Below are positions 23,554 to 32,593 of a DNA stretch of 64,000 nt, piece after piece (position 1 is the first letter of the stretch; the number at the start of each line of letters is the position of its first letter). Origin of the DNA: Streptomyces sp. S465 (lineage in GTDB: Bacteria > Actinomycetota > Actinomycetes > Streptomycetales > Streptomycetaceae). The DNA lies in NCBI RefSeq assembly GCF_026898115.1, contig NZ_CP114036.1, positions 7,620,001-7,684,000 on the forward strand. The letters are read 5' to 3'. The position numbers and the translations under genes are program-made. Below the pieces are notes generated by a model that was given only the letters and a program-made list of their open reading frames with translations, did no database searches and had not been told where the DNA came from.

Positions 23554-23656
23554 GCGGGGTACGCGAAGCGCCGTATTTCAGAGGAACGTGTCGGCCGGCC
23601 GGTCTGCCGAACGCGCCGGTCAGCCGGTCGGTCACTCGGCCAGCCGGTGCTGCCGG

Positions 23657-24853
23657 TCAGAGGAAGGTCTTGCCCTCGCCCCGGTACGTCGGCACGCTCG
23701 CCACCACCCGGTCCCCCTCGATCAGCCGCAGCGTGTCGAACCGCTCGCACAGCTCACCGGCCTTGGCATGCCGGAACCACACCTTGTCGCCGATCAGCAG
23801 ATCGTCGGCGGCCGTGCCCAACAGCGGGGTCTGCACCTCGCCCGGCCCCTCCATCGAGTCGTACGAGAGCCCCTCGGGCAGGTACGGCACCGGCAGCCGG
23901 TCCCGGCCCGCCGCGCCCGATGCCGGATAGCCGCCGCCGAGCACCGTCACCACGCCCACCCCCGGCCGGCGCACCACCGGCTGGGCGAACAGGGCGGCCG
24001 GGCGGCCGCGGAAGGAGGTGTAGTCGTCGAAGAGGCGCGGCTGGTAGAGCCCGGACCCGGCGGCGATCTCCGTCACCGCGTCCTCCGCGGCGGTGTGCTG
24101 CACACTGCCCGTGCCGCCGCCGTTGACGAACTCCAGGTCCGCCACGGCCCGCACCGCCCGTACGGCCGCGGCCCGGCGTGCCGCGAGCTCCCGGCGCGCC
24201 ACGGACTGCATCAGCCGGACGGCGCGCGACCGCAGCGGGCGCCCCGCCACCGCGTCGCCCACGCCCGCCACATGACCCTCGTACGCCATCAGCCCGACCA
24301 GCCGGAAGCCGGGGCGGCGGTCGATCGCCCGCGCCAGCGCGGCCAGTTGCTCCGGTGCGCGCAGCGGTGAGCGCAGCGCTCCGACCCGCACCCGCCCGCC
24401 GAGCATCCGCAAGGACGTGTCCAATTCCAGACAGACCCGGACCTCTTCGGTCCCGGCGCGAACGCTGTCGATCAGATCGAGCTGGGCGAGGTCGTCCACC
24501 ATGACCGTCACGGCGGCGGCCAGCTTGGGGTCGTTGGTCAGGGTGGCGTACCCGCCCCGGTCGGTGGAGGGATAGGCGAGCAGCACATCGTCGAACCCCT
24601 CGCGCGCCAGCCACAGCGACTCCGGGAGCGTGAAGCTCATGATCCCCGCGAAGCCGTCCCGTGCCAGCACCCGTTCCAACAGCGCCCGGCAGCGCACCGA
24701 TTTGCTGGCGACGCGGATCGGCTTGCCCTGCGCCCGGCGGACCAGATCCCGTGCGTTGTCATCGAAGGCTTCCAGGTCGACAATCGCCATGGGCGCTTCG
24801 AGATGGGAGGTGGCCCGGTCGTACCGGGCCCGGTCAGCGGCGGCAGGGGGCAT
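23657..24853 (-). CDS. Amino acid deaminase/aldolase (alanine-racemase-fold PLP enzyme)
   Basis: A 398-residue PLP enzyme of the D-threonine aldolase/D-serine dehydratase-like group. APMAIVDLEAFDDNARDLVRR opens the alanine-racemase TIM barrel, and IRVASKSVRC holds the PLP lysine. LAYPSTDRG, LMAYEGHVAGVGD and LEFVNGGGTGS are barrel strands, while the C-terminal DLLIGDKVWFRHAKAGE carries the typical metal-binding His region. Such enzymes cleave or deaminate D-hydroxy amino acids. ATG 24853 has no evident ribosome site, but homologues begin similarly. It diverges from the mycosin operon across 213 nt. Confidence 0.82.
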   Translation of the reverse strand: MPPAAADRARYDRATSHLEAPMAIVDLEAFDDNARDLVRRAQGKPIRVASKSVRCRALLERVLARDGFAGIMSFTLPESLWLAREGFDDVLLAYPSTDRGGYATLTNDPKLAAAVTVMVDDLAQLDLIDSVRAGTEEVRVCLELDTSLRMLGGRVRVGALRSPLRAPEQLAALARAIDRRPGFRLVGLMAYEGHVAGVGDAVAGRPLRSRAVRLMQSVARRELAARRAAAVRAVRAVADLEFVNGGGTGSVQHTAAEDAVTEIAAGSGLYQPRLFDDYTSFRGRPAALFAQPVVRRPGVGVVTVLGGGYPASGAAGRDRLPVPYLPEGLSYDSMEGPGEVQTPLLGTAADDLLIGDKVWFRHAKAGELCERFDTLRLIEGDRVVASVPTYRGEGKTFL

Positions 24854-25066
24854 GGACGAAGCTTGCCAGACCGCTGTTACCACTTGGTAGAGGGCGGCCG
24901 GTGCGCAGCGCCCCCGGCTGCCCGTAGAGTGTCGCGCACGCCACGACCGGCAGGTCAGCGGCGTGTTGTCCGTATAGGAGCCCGCCTGCCCGAAAGGCGG
25001 GTCGGCGGCGCGGCGAACCGGACGGAGCCAGGTGAACCAGGTGTCGACGGGTGCGAGGGGGTGCCG

Positions 25067-26107
25067 GTGAGCACCGACGCGGAACAAGCGCACTCACCTC
25101 ACAGCACGCCCCCACCACGCCCCGCACATCCTCCTCGCACGGCGCCCGCGCGACCCTCCGCGCCCCCGCCACGCCCCACTGCGCCACCCGGGTTCACCCC
25201 GGACCCGGACACCCCCATCCTCGGCGTACGGGCCAAGGTCCCCCTCCCCAGGGGCAGCGCCAAGACCTCCGGCACCCGAGTGCCACCGCGCCCCCTCGCA
25301 CCGCCGCACCCCACCGGGCCCCCCGCGGCCGGCGGGCCGGGCGGCCGGCGCCGTGCGCCCAGCCGTACGGCGGCCGCCGCCGCATGTCTCGTCCTCGGCC
25401 TCGGGCTGCTCGGCGGGGCGGCGGCCGGCAGCTGGCTGGGCGACGACCCCGATGCCCCGCCGTCCACCGCCGACACCTACGCCCACGCCCGCTCCGCCTG
25501 GCACAGCGTCCCCGTGGCCGACCTCTTCCCGCGCACCCTGCGCGGCAAGGGCGCGGGCCCCGGCGGCGCCGACCGCGTCTGGACCCGGATAGCGGTCGCC
25601 CCGGACAGCAGCTGCGGCGGCGGATTCGACCCGCTGCTCGGCAAGGCGCTGGCCCCGGTGGGCTGCGAGCGGCTGGTGCGCGCCACGTACACCGACGCCA
25701 CCAGCACCAGCGTCACCACCGTCGGGGTGCTGATCACCACCTCGGGCCCCGCCGGGATGCGGGCGCTGCACCAGCGCTTCGTGACCGAGAAACTCGACGA
25801 GCGCACCGACCTGATGCCCCGCACCTACGCCGCCAAGGGCACCGCGGCGGCCGGCTTCGGCGACGACCAGCGCGCCAGCTGGCGCATCCGCGTCCTCACC
25901 GACGCCCCCGCCGTCGTCTACGCCGTCAGCGGGTTCGCCGACGGCCGTAAGGTCACCGACCCGCAGTCGGCGGGCGAGGCGACCCAGCGGGGCGCCACCT
26001 CGGCCCCCGCCCAGTCGGGCCTCGGCAACGACGCCCGCGGCATCGCCGACGCGATCGAGACCGGATTCCGGCACGCCCTGTCCACGAGCACGGAGACCAC
26101 GTCATGA
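25067..26107 (+). CDS. Proline-rich single-pass membrane protein, mycosin partner
   Basis: A 346-residue protein of unknown family. Residues 1-~100 are a cytoplasmic Pro/Ala-rich tail. One transmembrane helix follows (AAAACLVLGLGLLGGAAAGSWL), then an extracellular domain of about 210 residues with two cysteines (SSCGGGFDPLL, APVGCERLV). GTG 25067 is supported by GAGGGGG 6 nt upstream. Its stop overlaps the mycosin ATG (ATGA), so the two proteins are made together and may act as a pair at the membrane. A 7-bp hairpin (CCCGCCT/AGGCGGG, 24981-25001) lies in the leader. No function is assigned. Confidence 0.75.
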   Translation: MSTDAEQAHSPHSTPPPRPAHPPRTAPARPSAPPPRPTAPPGFTPDPDTPILGVRAKVPLPRGSAKTSGTRVPPRPLAPPHPTGPPAAGGPGGRRRAPSRTAAAAACLVLGLGLLGGAAAGSWLGDDPDAPPSTADTYAHARSAWHSVPVADLFPRTLRGKGAGPGGADRVWTRIAVAPDSSCGGGFDPLLGKALAPVGCERLVRATYTDATSTSVTTVGVLITTSGPAGMRALHQRFVTEKLDERTDLMPRTYAAKGTAAAGFGDDQRASWRIRVLTDAPAVVYAVSGFADGRKVTDPQSAGEATQRGATSAPAQSGLGNDARGIADAIETGFRHALSTSTETTS

Positions 26108-27330
26108 CCCGGACCGCCGGGATCGGGCGGCGCCTCGCCGTGGCCCTCGCCGCCGCCGGGCTGACCCTGGTGCCCGCCGCGCCCGCCGACGCCGACGGCA
26201 TACAGGCTCAGGAGTGGGCGCTGGACGCCCTCCACGTCCGCGCGGCATGGCAGACGACCAAGGGCTCCGGGATCACCGTCGCCGTCCTGGACACCGGTGT
26301 CGACGACCGCCACCCCGACCTCAAGGGCCAGGTGCGGACCGGCAAGGACCTGATCGGCTTCGGCGCCCGGCGCGGCGAGCGGGCCTGGGCCCGCCACGGC
26401 ACCGCCATGGCCGGGATCATCGCCGGGCACGGCCATGGCGCGTCCGGCGACGAGGGCGTGCTGGGCGTCGCGCCCGAGGCGCGGATCCTGCCGGTGCGGG
26501 TGATCCTCGAGGACACCGACCCCGACCGTAAGAAGGCCCGTTCCAGCCGCGGCGGCGCGCTCGCCACCGGTATCCGCTGGGCGGCCGACCACGGCGCCGA
26601 CGTCATCAACCTCTCGCTCGGCGACGACAGCGCCTCCGCCCACCCCGAGGCCGCCGAGGACGCCGCCGTCCAGTACGCGCTGCGCAAGGGCGTGGTCGTG
26701 GTCGCCTCCGCGGGCAACGGCGGCGAGAAGGGCGACCGGGTCTCCTACCCGGCCGCCTACCCCGGTGTGATCGCCGTGACCGCCGTGGACCGCTACGGCG
26801 CCCGCGCCGCCTTCTCCACCCGCCGCTGGTACGCCACCGTCTGCGCACCCGGCGTCGACGTGGTCATCGCCGACCCCGACAAGCGCTACTACGAGGGCTG
26901 GGGGACCAGCGCGGCCGCCGCCTTCGTCTCCGGCTCCGTCGCCCTCGTCCGCGCCGCCCACCCCGAACTCAGCCCCCGCCAGATCCGGCAGCTCCTCACC
27001 AAGACCGCCCAGGACGTCCCGGAGGGCGGCCGCAGCGATGATCTCGGCGCGGGCCTGGTGGACCCGGCGGCGGCGATCGCGGAGGGCGGCAAGGTGGAGC
27101 CGCAGACCCAGACCCCCGCCGTGGCCGGCTCCGCCCCACGCTTCTTCGGCGAGGGCCCGGACCACGAGCAGAGCGCGCACGAGGAGTCCGGCCCCAACCG
27201 GATGGCGCTCCTCGCCGGACTCGCCGGCGCCGCCCTGGTCATCGCCGCGGTCGCCCTGTGGCGCGGCTCGGGCCCCCTGCGCCTGCCCCCGAGCCTGCGC
27301 GCCCTGCTCCCGCCAAACCGTACGCGCTGA
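26104..27330 (+). CDS. Mycosin-like subtilisin protease (S8 family), membrane-anchored
   Basis: A 408-residue serine protease with a signal peptide (LAVALAAAGLTLVPAAPADA), a subtilisin domain with the complete triad Asp63 (VLDTGVDDRHPD), His98 (ARHGTAMAG) and Ser269 (GWGTSAAAA), and a C-terminal helix (MALLAGLAGAALVIAAVALW) with a basic tail. This layout is that of type VII secretion mycosins, which cleave substrates at the outer face of the membrane. No EccB/C/D/E or EsxA-like gene is in the window, so it is an orphan. It is translationally coupled to the upstream membrane protein. Confidence 0.9.
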   Translation: MTRTAGIGRRLAVALAAAGLTLVPAAPADADGIQAQEWALDALHVRAAWQTTKGSGITVAVLDTGVDDRHPDLKGQVRTGKDLIGFGARRGERAWARHGTAMAGIIAGHGHGASGDEGVLGVAPEARILPVRVILEDTDPDRKKARSSRGGALATGIRWAADHGADVINLSLGDDSASAHPEAAEDAAVQYALRKGVVVVASAGNGGEKGDRVSYPAAYPGVIAVTAVDRYGARAAFSTRRWYATVCAPGVDVVIADPDKRYYEGWGTSAAAAFVSGSVALVRAAHPELSPRQIRQLLTKTAQDVPEGGRSDDLGAGLVDPAAAIAEGGKVEPQTQTPAVAGSAPRFFGEGPDHEQSAHEESGPNRMALLAGLAGAALVIAAVALWRGSGPLRLPPSLRALLPPNRTR

Positions 27331-27447
27331 GCCGGACGGGGTCGGCGGTGTGCCGGACGCGTTCGCCGCTGCCGTGGTGGCGGCCGTGGCCGGGAGGCCC
27401 CGGTGCGGATCACGGTCAGTCCGAACCGGCCGCTGGTGCGTCGCGGC

Positions 27448-27496
27448 GGCGACCACAGCGCGGTCGCCACAGCGCGGTCGCCGCATCGTGGTCGCC
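27448..27496 (+). terminator. Hairpin after the mycosin gene
   Basis: GGCGACCAC (27448-27456) pairs with GTGGTCGCC (27488-27496) around a 31-nt loop, in the 211-nt gap between mycosin and SseB-like genes. The loop holds a duplicated CACAGCGCGGTCGC. No T-run follows, as is usual in Streptomyces. Confidence 0.35.
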
Positions 27497-27541
27497 CCGC
27501 CCGCCGCGTCCGGGGCGCACCGCCCTCGATACCCTCATGGC

Positions 27542-28324
27542 GTGGCGCTCAAGAACATTCCCGACCCAGGCTTCTCCGGCGACGACGGCTCCGCCGATCC
27601 CCGCCTTACCGCGGCGCTCGCCGCCTGGGCCGATGACCGCTCCGCCGAACCGGAGGTGCTCGCCGCGCTCACCGAGGCCCGTCTCCTCGTCCCGGTGGTC
27701 GCGATGCTCGGGGAAGCGGAGGTGGTGGAATCCAAGCCGCGCGAAGCGTCTGTTGAGGGTGGTGGCGGGCGACGGGCGGGCGGGCTGCGGCGCGACAAGA
27801 CCAGCGATATGGCGGTGCCCACGCTGGAGGCCCCCGGCGGCCGGCGCGCCCTGCCCGCCTTCACCTCGCTCGAGACGCTGGCCCGCTGGCGCCCGGACGC
27901 CCGGCCGGTGGCCGTACCGCTGCGCCAGGCGCTGGAGGCCGCCGCCCATGAGAAGGCGGACACCCTGGTCCTGGACCTCGCGGGCCCGGTGCCGTACCAG
28001 CTGACCGGTCCCGCGCTGCTGGCCCTCGCCGAGGGACGGACCAGCGCCGATCCGCTCGCCGACCCGGCCGTCACCGAGGCGGTGCGCACCGTGCTGGCCG
28101 CCGAGCCGGAGGTGGTCCGGGCCCATCTGGCCCCGGCGGCGGACGCCGACGGGATGCTCGCGCTCGCCCTGGCCCCCACCGCGCCGGCGCGGGAGACGGC
28201 GCACCGGGTGGCGGGCGCCCTGGCCGCCGACGAGGTGCTGCGGGCGCGGCTGGTGCGCGGGCTGACCCTGGCGCTGCTGCCACCGGACGCGAGGATCCCC
28301 GGCGAACCGCTCTTCAGCCGCTGA
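27542..28324 (+). CDS. SseB-family protein
   Basis: A 260-residue cytoplasmic protein of the SseB family. Characteristic segments are LLVPVVAMLGEAE, DKTSDMAVPTLEAPGGRRALPAFTSLETLARW and PVAVPLRQALEAA; the C-terminal part is helical. SseB is linked to serine sensitivity in E. coli, but actinobacterial members have no defined job. GTG 27542 begins the conserved A-L-K-N-I-P-D-P-G-F. It sits alone between the mycosin and aquaporin genes. Confidence 0.82.
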   Translation: MALKNIPDPGFSGDDGSADPRLTAALAAWADDRSAEPEVLAALTEARLLVPVVAMLGEAEVVESKPREASVEGGGGRRAGGLRRDKTSDMAVPTLEAPGGRRALPAFTSLETLARWRPDARPVAVPLRQALEAAAHEKADTLVLDLAGPVPYQLTGPALLALAEGRTSADPLADPAVTEAVRTVLAAEPEVVRAHLAPAADADGMLALALAPTAPARETAHRVAGALAADEVLRARLVRGLTLALLPPDARIPGEPLFSR

Positions 28325-28448
28325 GCGGCGGGCCCGCCGCTCCGGCCCGCTTCTCCGCATCCTCCGTTCGGACCAACAGGCGAATCGTCCCGGTTCCCCC
28401 CACAATGCTTAGGCGACTGGCGGTCGGAATCTGCGTGAGGAGAGCGCC

Positions 28449-29255
28449 ATGGAGACGAGAACGGTCGTAGCGGAGTGCATAGGGACCGCGATGCTGGTCC
28501 TCTTCGGAGTCGGTTCCCTGGTCCTGGCGGGCGACTACATCAACGCCCTCGGGATCTCGCTCGCCTTCGGCTTCACGCTGATCGCGATCGCCTACGCGTT
28601 CGGACGCGTCTCGGGCTGCCACATCAACCCGGCGGTGACCCTCGGGGTGCTGCTGGCCAAGCGCATCGACATCCGTACGGCGGTCGAGTACTGGATCGCG
28701 CAGTTCGTGGGCGCGATCGTGGGCGCGGCGGTGCTGTTCCTGCTCGCCAAGCAGGTGCCCCGGCTACAGACAGCCGGCGCGTTCGGCAGCAACGGCTACG
28801 GCGGCCGCTCGCCGGTGGGCCTGGGCGCGGGCGGGGCCTTCCTGGCCGAGGTGCTGCTCACCTTCCTGCTGGTCTTCGTCTTCCTCGCGGTGACCGGCTC
28901 GGTGATGCAGGCCGGCGTCGAACCGGTCCCGGTGGGCCTCGCCTACGCCGCGGCCAACCTGATCGGCATCCCGCTGACCTGGGCCTCGGTCAACCCGGCG
29001 CGCAGCTTCGGCCCCGCGATCTTCGCGGGCGGCGACGCGCTGGGCCAGCTGTGGCTGTTCATCGTCGCCCCGCTGGTCGGCGGGGTGCTGGCCGCCGTGG
29101 TGCACCGGTTCACCCATCTGCGCCCGGCGGCGGGACAGGCCGAGCCGGAGGGGGCGCCGCACCCGCCCCCGGCGGCCGGACCGTGGGGACGGCTGCGCGG
29201 TGGCCACCGCCCCGAGGCGGGCGGCCCGGAAACCAAGGGCCCGGAGGCGGCCTGA
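28449..29255 (+). CDS. MIP-family aquaporin/glycerol channel
   Basis: A 268-residue membrane channel with six hydrophobic helices and both half-helix motifs: GCHINPAVTLG (NPA at 60-62) and SVNPARSFGPAIF in the second repeat. Residue choice around the filter (AEVLLTFLLVFVFLAV) resembles AqpZ-type water channels more than GlpF, and no glycerol genes are near. The C-terminal ~40 residues are a Pro/Gly/Glu-rich cytoplasmic tail. ATG 28449 follows GGAGAG. Confidence 0.92.
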   Translation: METRTVVAECIGTAMLVLFGVGSLVLAGDYINALGISLAFGFTLIAIAYAFGRVSGCHINPAVTLGVLLAKRIDIRTAVEYWIAQFVGAIVGAAVLFLLAKQVPRLQTAGAFGSNGYGGRSPVGLGAGGAFLAEVLLTFLLVFVFLAVTGSVMQAGVEPVPVGLAYAAANLIGIPLTWASVNPARSFGPAIFAGGDALGQLWLFIVAPLVGGVLAAVVHRFTHLRPAAGQAEPEGAPHPPPAAGPWGRLRGGHRPEAGGPETKGPEAA

Positions 29256-29391
29256 GCCCGAGCCGGAGCCGCTCCGGGGGCCCGGCCCGAAACGCCCCAG
29301 CGCCCGGCCCCGAAAGCTCCCGGAACCAGGCCCCGAGGGCCCCGAGGGGCTCACGTGGCACCGAGCCCGCGAGGGGGCCCGGCCCGGGTCA

Positions 29392-29427
29392 GCCGAAGAC
29401 CGACCCGGGTCAGCCGAAGACCGGGCC
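29392..29427. repeat. 18-19-nt tandem duplication at the DUF1844 stop codon
   Basis: CCCGGGTCAGCCGAAGACCG occurs twice back to back around 29384-29424, the second copy holding the stop codon of the DUF1844 gene. The duplication leaves the reading frame intact because it starts at the stop. Confidence 0.55.
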
Positions 29428-29775
29428 CGTGTACTTCTCGCCGGGCCCCTTCCCCGGCTCGTCCGGCACCACCGACGCCTCACGGAAGGCGAGCTGGAGG
29501 GACTTCAGCCCGTCCCGCAGCGGGCCGGCGTGGAAGGAGCTGATCTCCGTGGCGCTCGCCGTGACCAGCCCCGCCAGCGCGTTGATCAGCTTCCGCGCCT
29601 CGTCCAGGTCCTTGTGCTCGGGGCCTTCCTCGGCCAGGCCCAGGTTGACCGCGGCGGCGCTCATCAGGTGCACCGCGACCGTGGTGATCACCTCGACCGC
29701 GGGCACATCCGCGATGTCCCGGGTCATACGGTCGAAGTCGGGGGCCGGTGGCTGCCCGGCGTTGGCGTCGCTCAT
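29410..29775 (-). CDS. DUF1844 protein
   Basis: A 121-residue cytoplasmic protein of the DUF1844 family: D-F-D-R-M-T-R-D-I-A, then VEVITTVAVHLMSAAAVNLGL and EHKDLDEARKLINALAGLV, a helical bundle. The function is unknown, but the gene sits beside infC in many actinobacteria, as here, transcribed away from it. ATG 29775 is preceded by GAAGTGAG. The gap to infC holds the infC promoter and leader. Confidence 0.88.
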   Translation of the reverse strand: MSDANAGQPPAPDFDRMTRDIADVPAVEVITTVAVHLMSAAAVNLGLAEEGPEHKDLDEARKLINALAGLVTASATEISSFHAGPLRDGLKSLQLAFREASVVPDEPGKGPGEKYTGPVFG

Positions 29776-29824
29776 GGTGGTCGGGGCTCACTTCCTGATG
29801 GATGGTGCGCCCCAGCCTAGGCGG

Positions 29825-30177
29825 CCGCCCGGCGGGCGTTCGTACCGGTCGGGGGAACGGGGCGGGGCAGACGCCGTTGACGCCGCGGATGAGCATCCTG
29901 TGCGGGTGCTGGTATCGTAGATAAACGACCGGCCGGTCACCTGAGTGTCCGGCCCACAAGTGGAGGCTCCGCACTCCCACCTTCCGGTCCCCAGGGTCGG
30001 CAGGTCATCGGTCAGGCTGCGCCCCGCGGTGATATCGCGGCGGTGCTCCCGGTCAGTGAGGAGCCCCGCCTGTGTACCGTCCGGGGCGTTTTGTGCGCCA
30101 CGGCGCGGTGGTCTCAACCGATACAGACTTACGCGGCAGTCCGCCAGGCGGTCGCGTGGTGCAACCGAGGAGGATCC
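29825..30177 (+). promoter_or_regulatory. infC promoter region and long 5' leader
   Basis: About 350 nt separate the divergent DUF1844 gene from infC. No confident -35/-10 pair can be set; TAGATA at 29918-29923 is a possible -10. The stretch holds an attenuator-like hairpin (30063-30087) and a run of imperfect stems such as GTGGAGGCTCCGCACTCCCAC. Long leaders with autoregulation are usual for infC-rpmI-rplT operons. Confidence 0.5.
30063..30094 (+). terminator. Attenuator-like hairpin in the infC leader
   Basis: GCCCCG (30063-30068) pairs with CGGGGC (30082-30087), followed by GTTTTGT, a rare T-run for this genome. It lies 90 nt before infC and fits a conditional intrinsic terminator controlling the operon. 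Confidence 0.6.
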
Positions 30178-30786
30178 ATCAGCGCCGAGCCCCGCATCAA
30201 CGACCGGATTCGCGTCCCCGAGGTGCGACTCGTCGGTCCCAGTGGCGAGCAGGTCGGCATCGTGCCGCTTGCCAAGGCCCTGGAGCTTGCGCAGGAGTAC
30301 GACCTCGACCTCGTCGAGGTGGCGGCGAACGCCCGTCCGCCGGTCTGCAAGCTCATGGACTACGGAAAGTTCAAGTACGAGTCGGCCATGAAGGCCCGTG
30401 AGGCGCGCAAGAACCAGGCGCACACGGTCATCAAGGAGATGAAGCTCCGGCCGAAGATCGACCCGCACGACTATGACACCAAGAAGGGTCACGTCGTCCG
30501 GTTCCTCAAGCAGGGCGACAAGGTCAAGATCACGATCATGTTCCGTGGCCGTGAGCAGTCCCGGCCCGAGCTCGGCTACCGGCTGTTGCAGCGGCTCGCT
30601 GAGGACGTCCAGGAGCTGGGCTTCGTCGAGTCCAACCCCAAGCAGGACGGCCGAAACATGATCATGGTTCTCGGTCCGCACAAGAAGAAGACCGAGGCGA
30701 TGGCCGAAGCCCGTGAGGCGCAGGCCGCCCGAAAGGCGGAGCGCCAGCAGGGCGGCAGTCCCGCTGAGGAGCCCGCCGAGGCGTGA
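30178..30786 (+). CDS. infC: Translation initiation factor IF-3
   Basis: A 202-residue IF-3, which binds the 30S subunit and checks start codon-initiator tRNA pairing. The N domain begins S-A-E-P-R-I-N-D-R-I-R-V-P-E-V, followed by the helical linker with LMDYGKFKYE and the C domain KIDPHDYDTKKGHVVRFL and VKITIMFRGREQSRPELG. A Glu/Ala/Gln-rich C-terminal extension follows. The start is taken as ATC 30178: GAGGAGG (30167-30173) is placed exactly for it and the conserved N-terminus begins there. Rare start codons are the known basis of IF-3 autoregulation. A GTG at 30155 would extend the protein with unconserved residues. Confidence 0.93.
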   Translation: MSAEPRINDRIRVPEVRLVGPSGEQVGIVPLAKALELAQEYDLDLVEVAANARPPVCKLMDYGKFKYESAMKAREARKNQAHTVIKEMKLRPKIDPHDYDTKKGHVVRFLKQGDKVKITIMFRGREQSRPELGYRLLQRLAEDVQELGFVESNPKQDGRNMIMVLGPHKKKTEAMAEAREAQAARKAERQQGGSPAEEPAEA

Positions 30787-30815
30787 TCGGTCAGGCCCCC
30801 GGCCTGGACCGCACA

Positions 30816-30839
30816 CACCGGAGCCGTACGGCTCCGGTG
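30816..30839 (+). terminator. Perfect 24-nt palindrome between infC and rpmI
   Basis: CACCGGAGCCGT and ACGGCTCCGGTG form a perfect 12-bp inverted repeat with no spacer, 30 nt after infC. In the transcript it folds into a strong hairpin and may tune rpmI-rplT expression or mark RNA processing. No T-run follows, so full termination is doubtful. Confidence 0.6.
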
Positions 30840-30937
30840 ACGAACGTACACATATGACGCTTCCGGACGCCCGGATCGCGGTCACCCCCGCGCCCGCGGC
30901 CGCCCGGACAGCGCCCCGACGAGGAGAGAACGGCGAC

Positions 30938-31132
30938 ATGCCGAAGAACAAGACGCACAGCGGTGCCAGCAAGCGCTTCAAGCTCACCGGCTCCGGCAAG
31001 GTGGTGCGCCAGCGCGCCGGTCGCCGCCACCTTCTCGAGCACAAGCCGTCCACGTTGACGCGCCGCCTGGCCGGCAAGGTCGAGATGGCCCCGGCCGACG
31101 CCAAGAAGATCAAGAAGCTTCTCGGCAAGTGA
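30938..31132 (+). CDS. rpmI: Ribosomal protein bL35
   Basis: A 64-residue basic protein of the 50S subunit: PKNKTHSGASKRFKLTGSGK at the N-terminus, RRHLLEHKPSTLTRRL in the middle, and KKIKKLLGK at the end, the full length of the family. ATG 30938 follows GAGGAGAG. It is the second gene of the infC-rpmI-rplT operon; strong hairpins lie on both sides, suggesting transcript-level tuning of stoichiometry. Confidence 0.97.
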   Translation: MPKNKTHSGASKRFKLTGSGKVVRQRAGRRHLLEHKPSTLTRRLAGKVEMAPADAKKIKKLLGK

Positions 31133-31157
31133 CGCCCCGCCCCGCTCCGGCGGGGCG
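31133..31157 (+). terminator. Hairpin between rpmI and rplT
   Basis: CGCCCCGCC (31133-31141) pairs with GGCGGGGCG (31149-31157) around a 7-nt loop, directly at the rpmI stop. It is a strong intercistronic hairpin, probably for stability or partial attenuation. Confidence 0.5.
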
Positions 31158-31228
31158 AGCGCCAGACCGGGACCCATTCGTTTCCGGGCCGCGTGAGTCA
31201 GCCGCGGCCCCGTACAAGGAGTAAACAA

Positions 31229-31612
31229 GTGGCACGCGTCAAGCGGGCAGTCAACGCCCACAAGAAGCGCCGGGCGATCCTCGAGCAGGCCAGCGGCTAC
31301 CGGGGCCAGCGCTCCCGCCTGTACCGCAAGGCCAAGGAGCAGGTCACCCACTCTCTGGTCTACAACTACAACGACCGCAAGAAGCGCAAGGGCGACTTCC
31401 GGCAGCTGTGGATCCAGCGCATCAACGCCGCTGCCCGCGCCAACGGCATGACGTACAACCGCTTCATCCAGGGTCTGAAGGCCGCCAACATCGAGGTGGA
31501 CCGCAAGATCCTGGCCGACCTCGCGGTCAACGACGCGGGCGCGTTCGCCGCGCTGGTCGAGGCGGCCCAGAAGGCGCTGCCGAGCGACGTCAACGCGCCG
31601 AAGGCCGCGTAA
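31229..31612 (+). CDS. rplT: Ribosomal protein bL20
   Basis: A 127-residue 50S assembly protein: M-A-R-V-K-R-A-V-N-A-H-K-K-R-R, then ASGYRGQRSRLYRKAKEQV, YNDRKKRKGDFRQLWIQRIN and RANGMTYNRFIQGLKAANIEVDRK. In many bacteria L20 binds its own leader mRNA to repress the operon. GTG 31229 follows AAGGAGT. The operon ends with a perfect terminator hairpin 31 nt after the stop. Confidence 0.97.
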   Translation: MARVKRAVNAHKKRRAILEQASGYRGQRSRLYRKAKEQVTHSLVYNYNDRKKRKGDFRQLWIQRINAAARANGMTYNRFIQGLKAANIEVDRKILADLAVNDAGAFAALVEAAQKALPSDVNAPKAA

Positions 31613-31642
31613 CCGCCGCGCCCCCAGCCTTGCCGGCTGAAC

Positions 31643-31673
31643 GGACCCGCAGGTGCCCGGCACCTGCGGGTCC
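31643..31673 (+). terminator. Terminator of the infC-rpmI-rplT operon
   Basis: GGACCCGCAGGTGC (31643-31656) and GCACCTGCGGGTCC (31660-31673) form a perfect 14-bp stem with a 3-nt loop, 31 nt after rplT. The following CACTCGTGT is only weakly T-rich, as is usual in Streptomyces. Confidence 0.85.
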
Positions 31674-31716
31674 ACTCGTGTCGGCGTCCACGACCAGGAA
31701 TCGAGACCCCCACCCC

Positions 31717-32550
<834 letters not shown>

Positions 32551-32593
32551 TAGGGTTGCCCCCTCCGGGAGGGGACCGAGAGGGGGTGTGGGG

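Noticed and set aside
25067..27330. Type VII secretion locus
   Set aside because: Only the mycosin is present; no EccB, EccC, EccD, EccE or WXG100 genes are visible.
30043..30177. An upstream ATG/GTG as the infC start
   Set aside because: The added residues are unlike IF-3, would translate the attenuator region, and have no placed ribosome site; ATC 30178 fits better.
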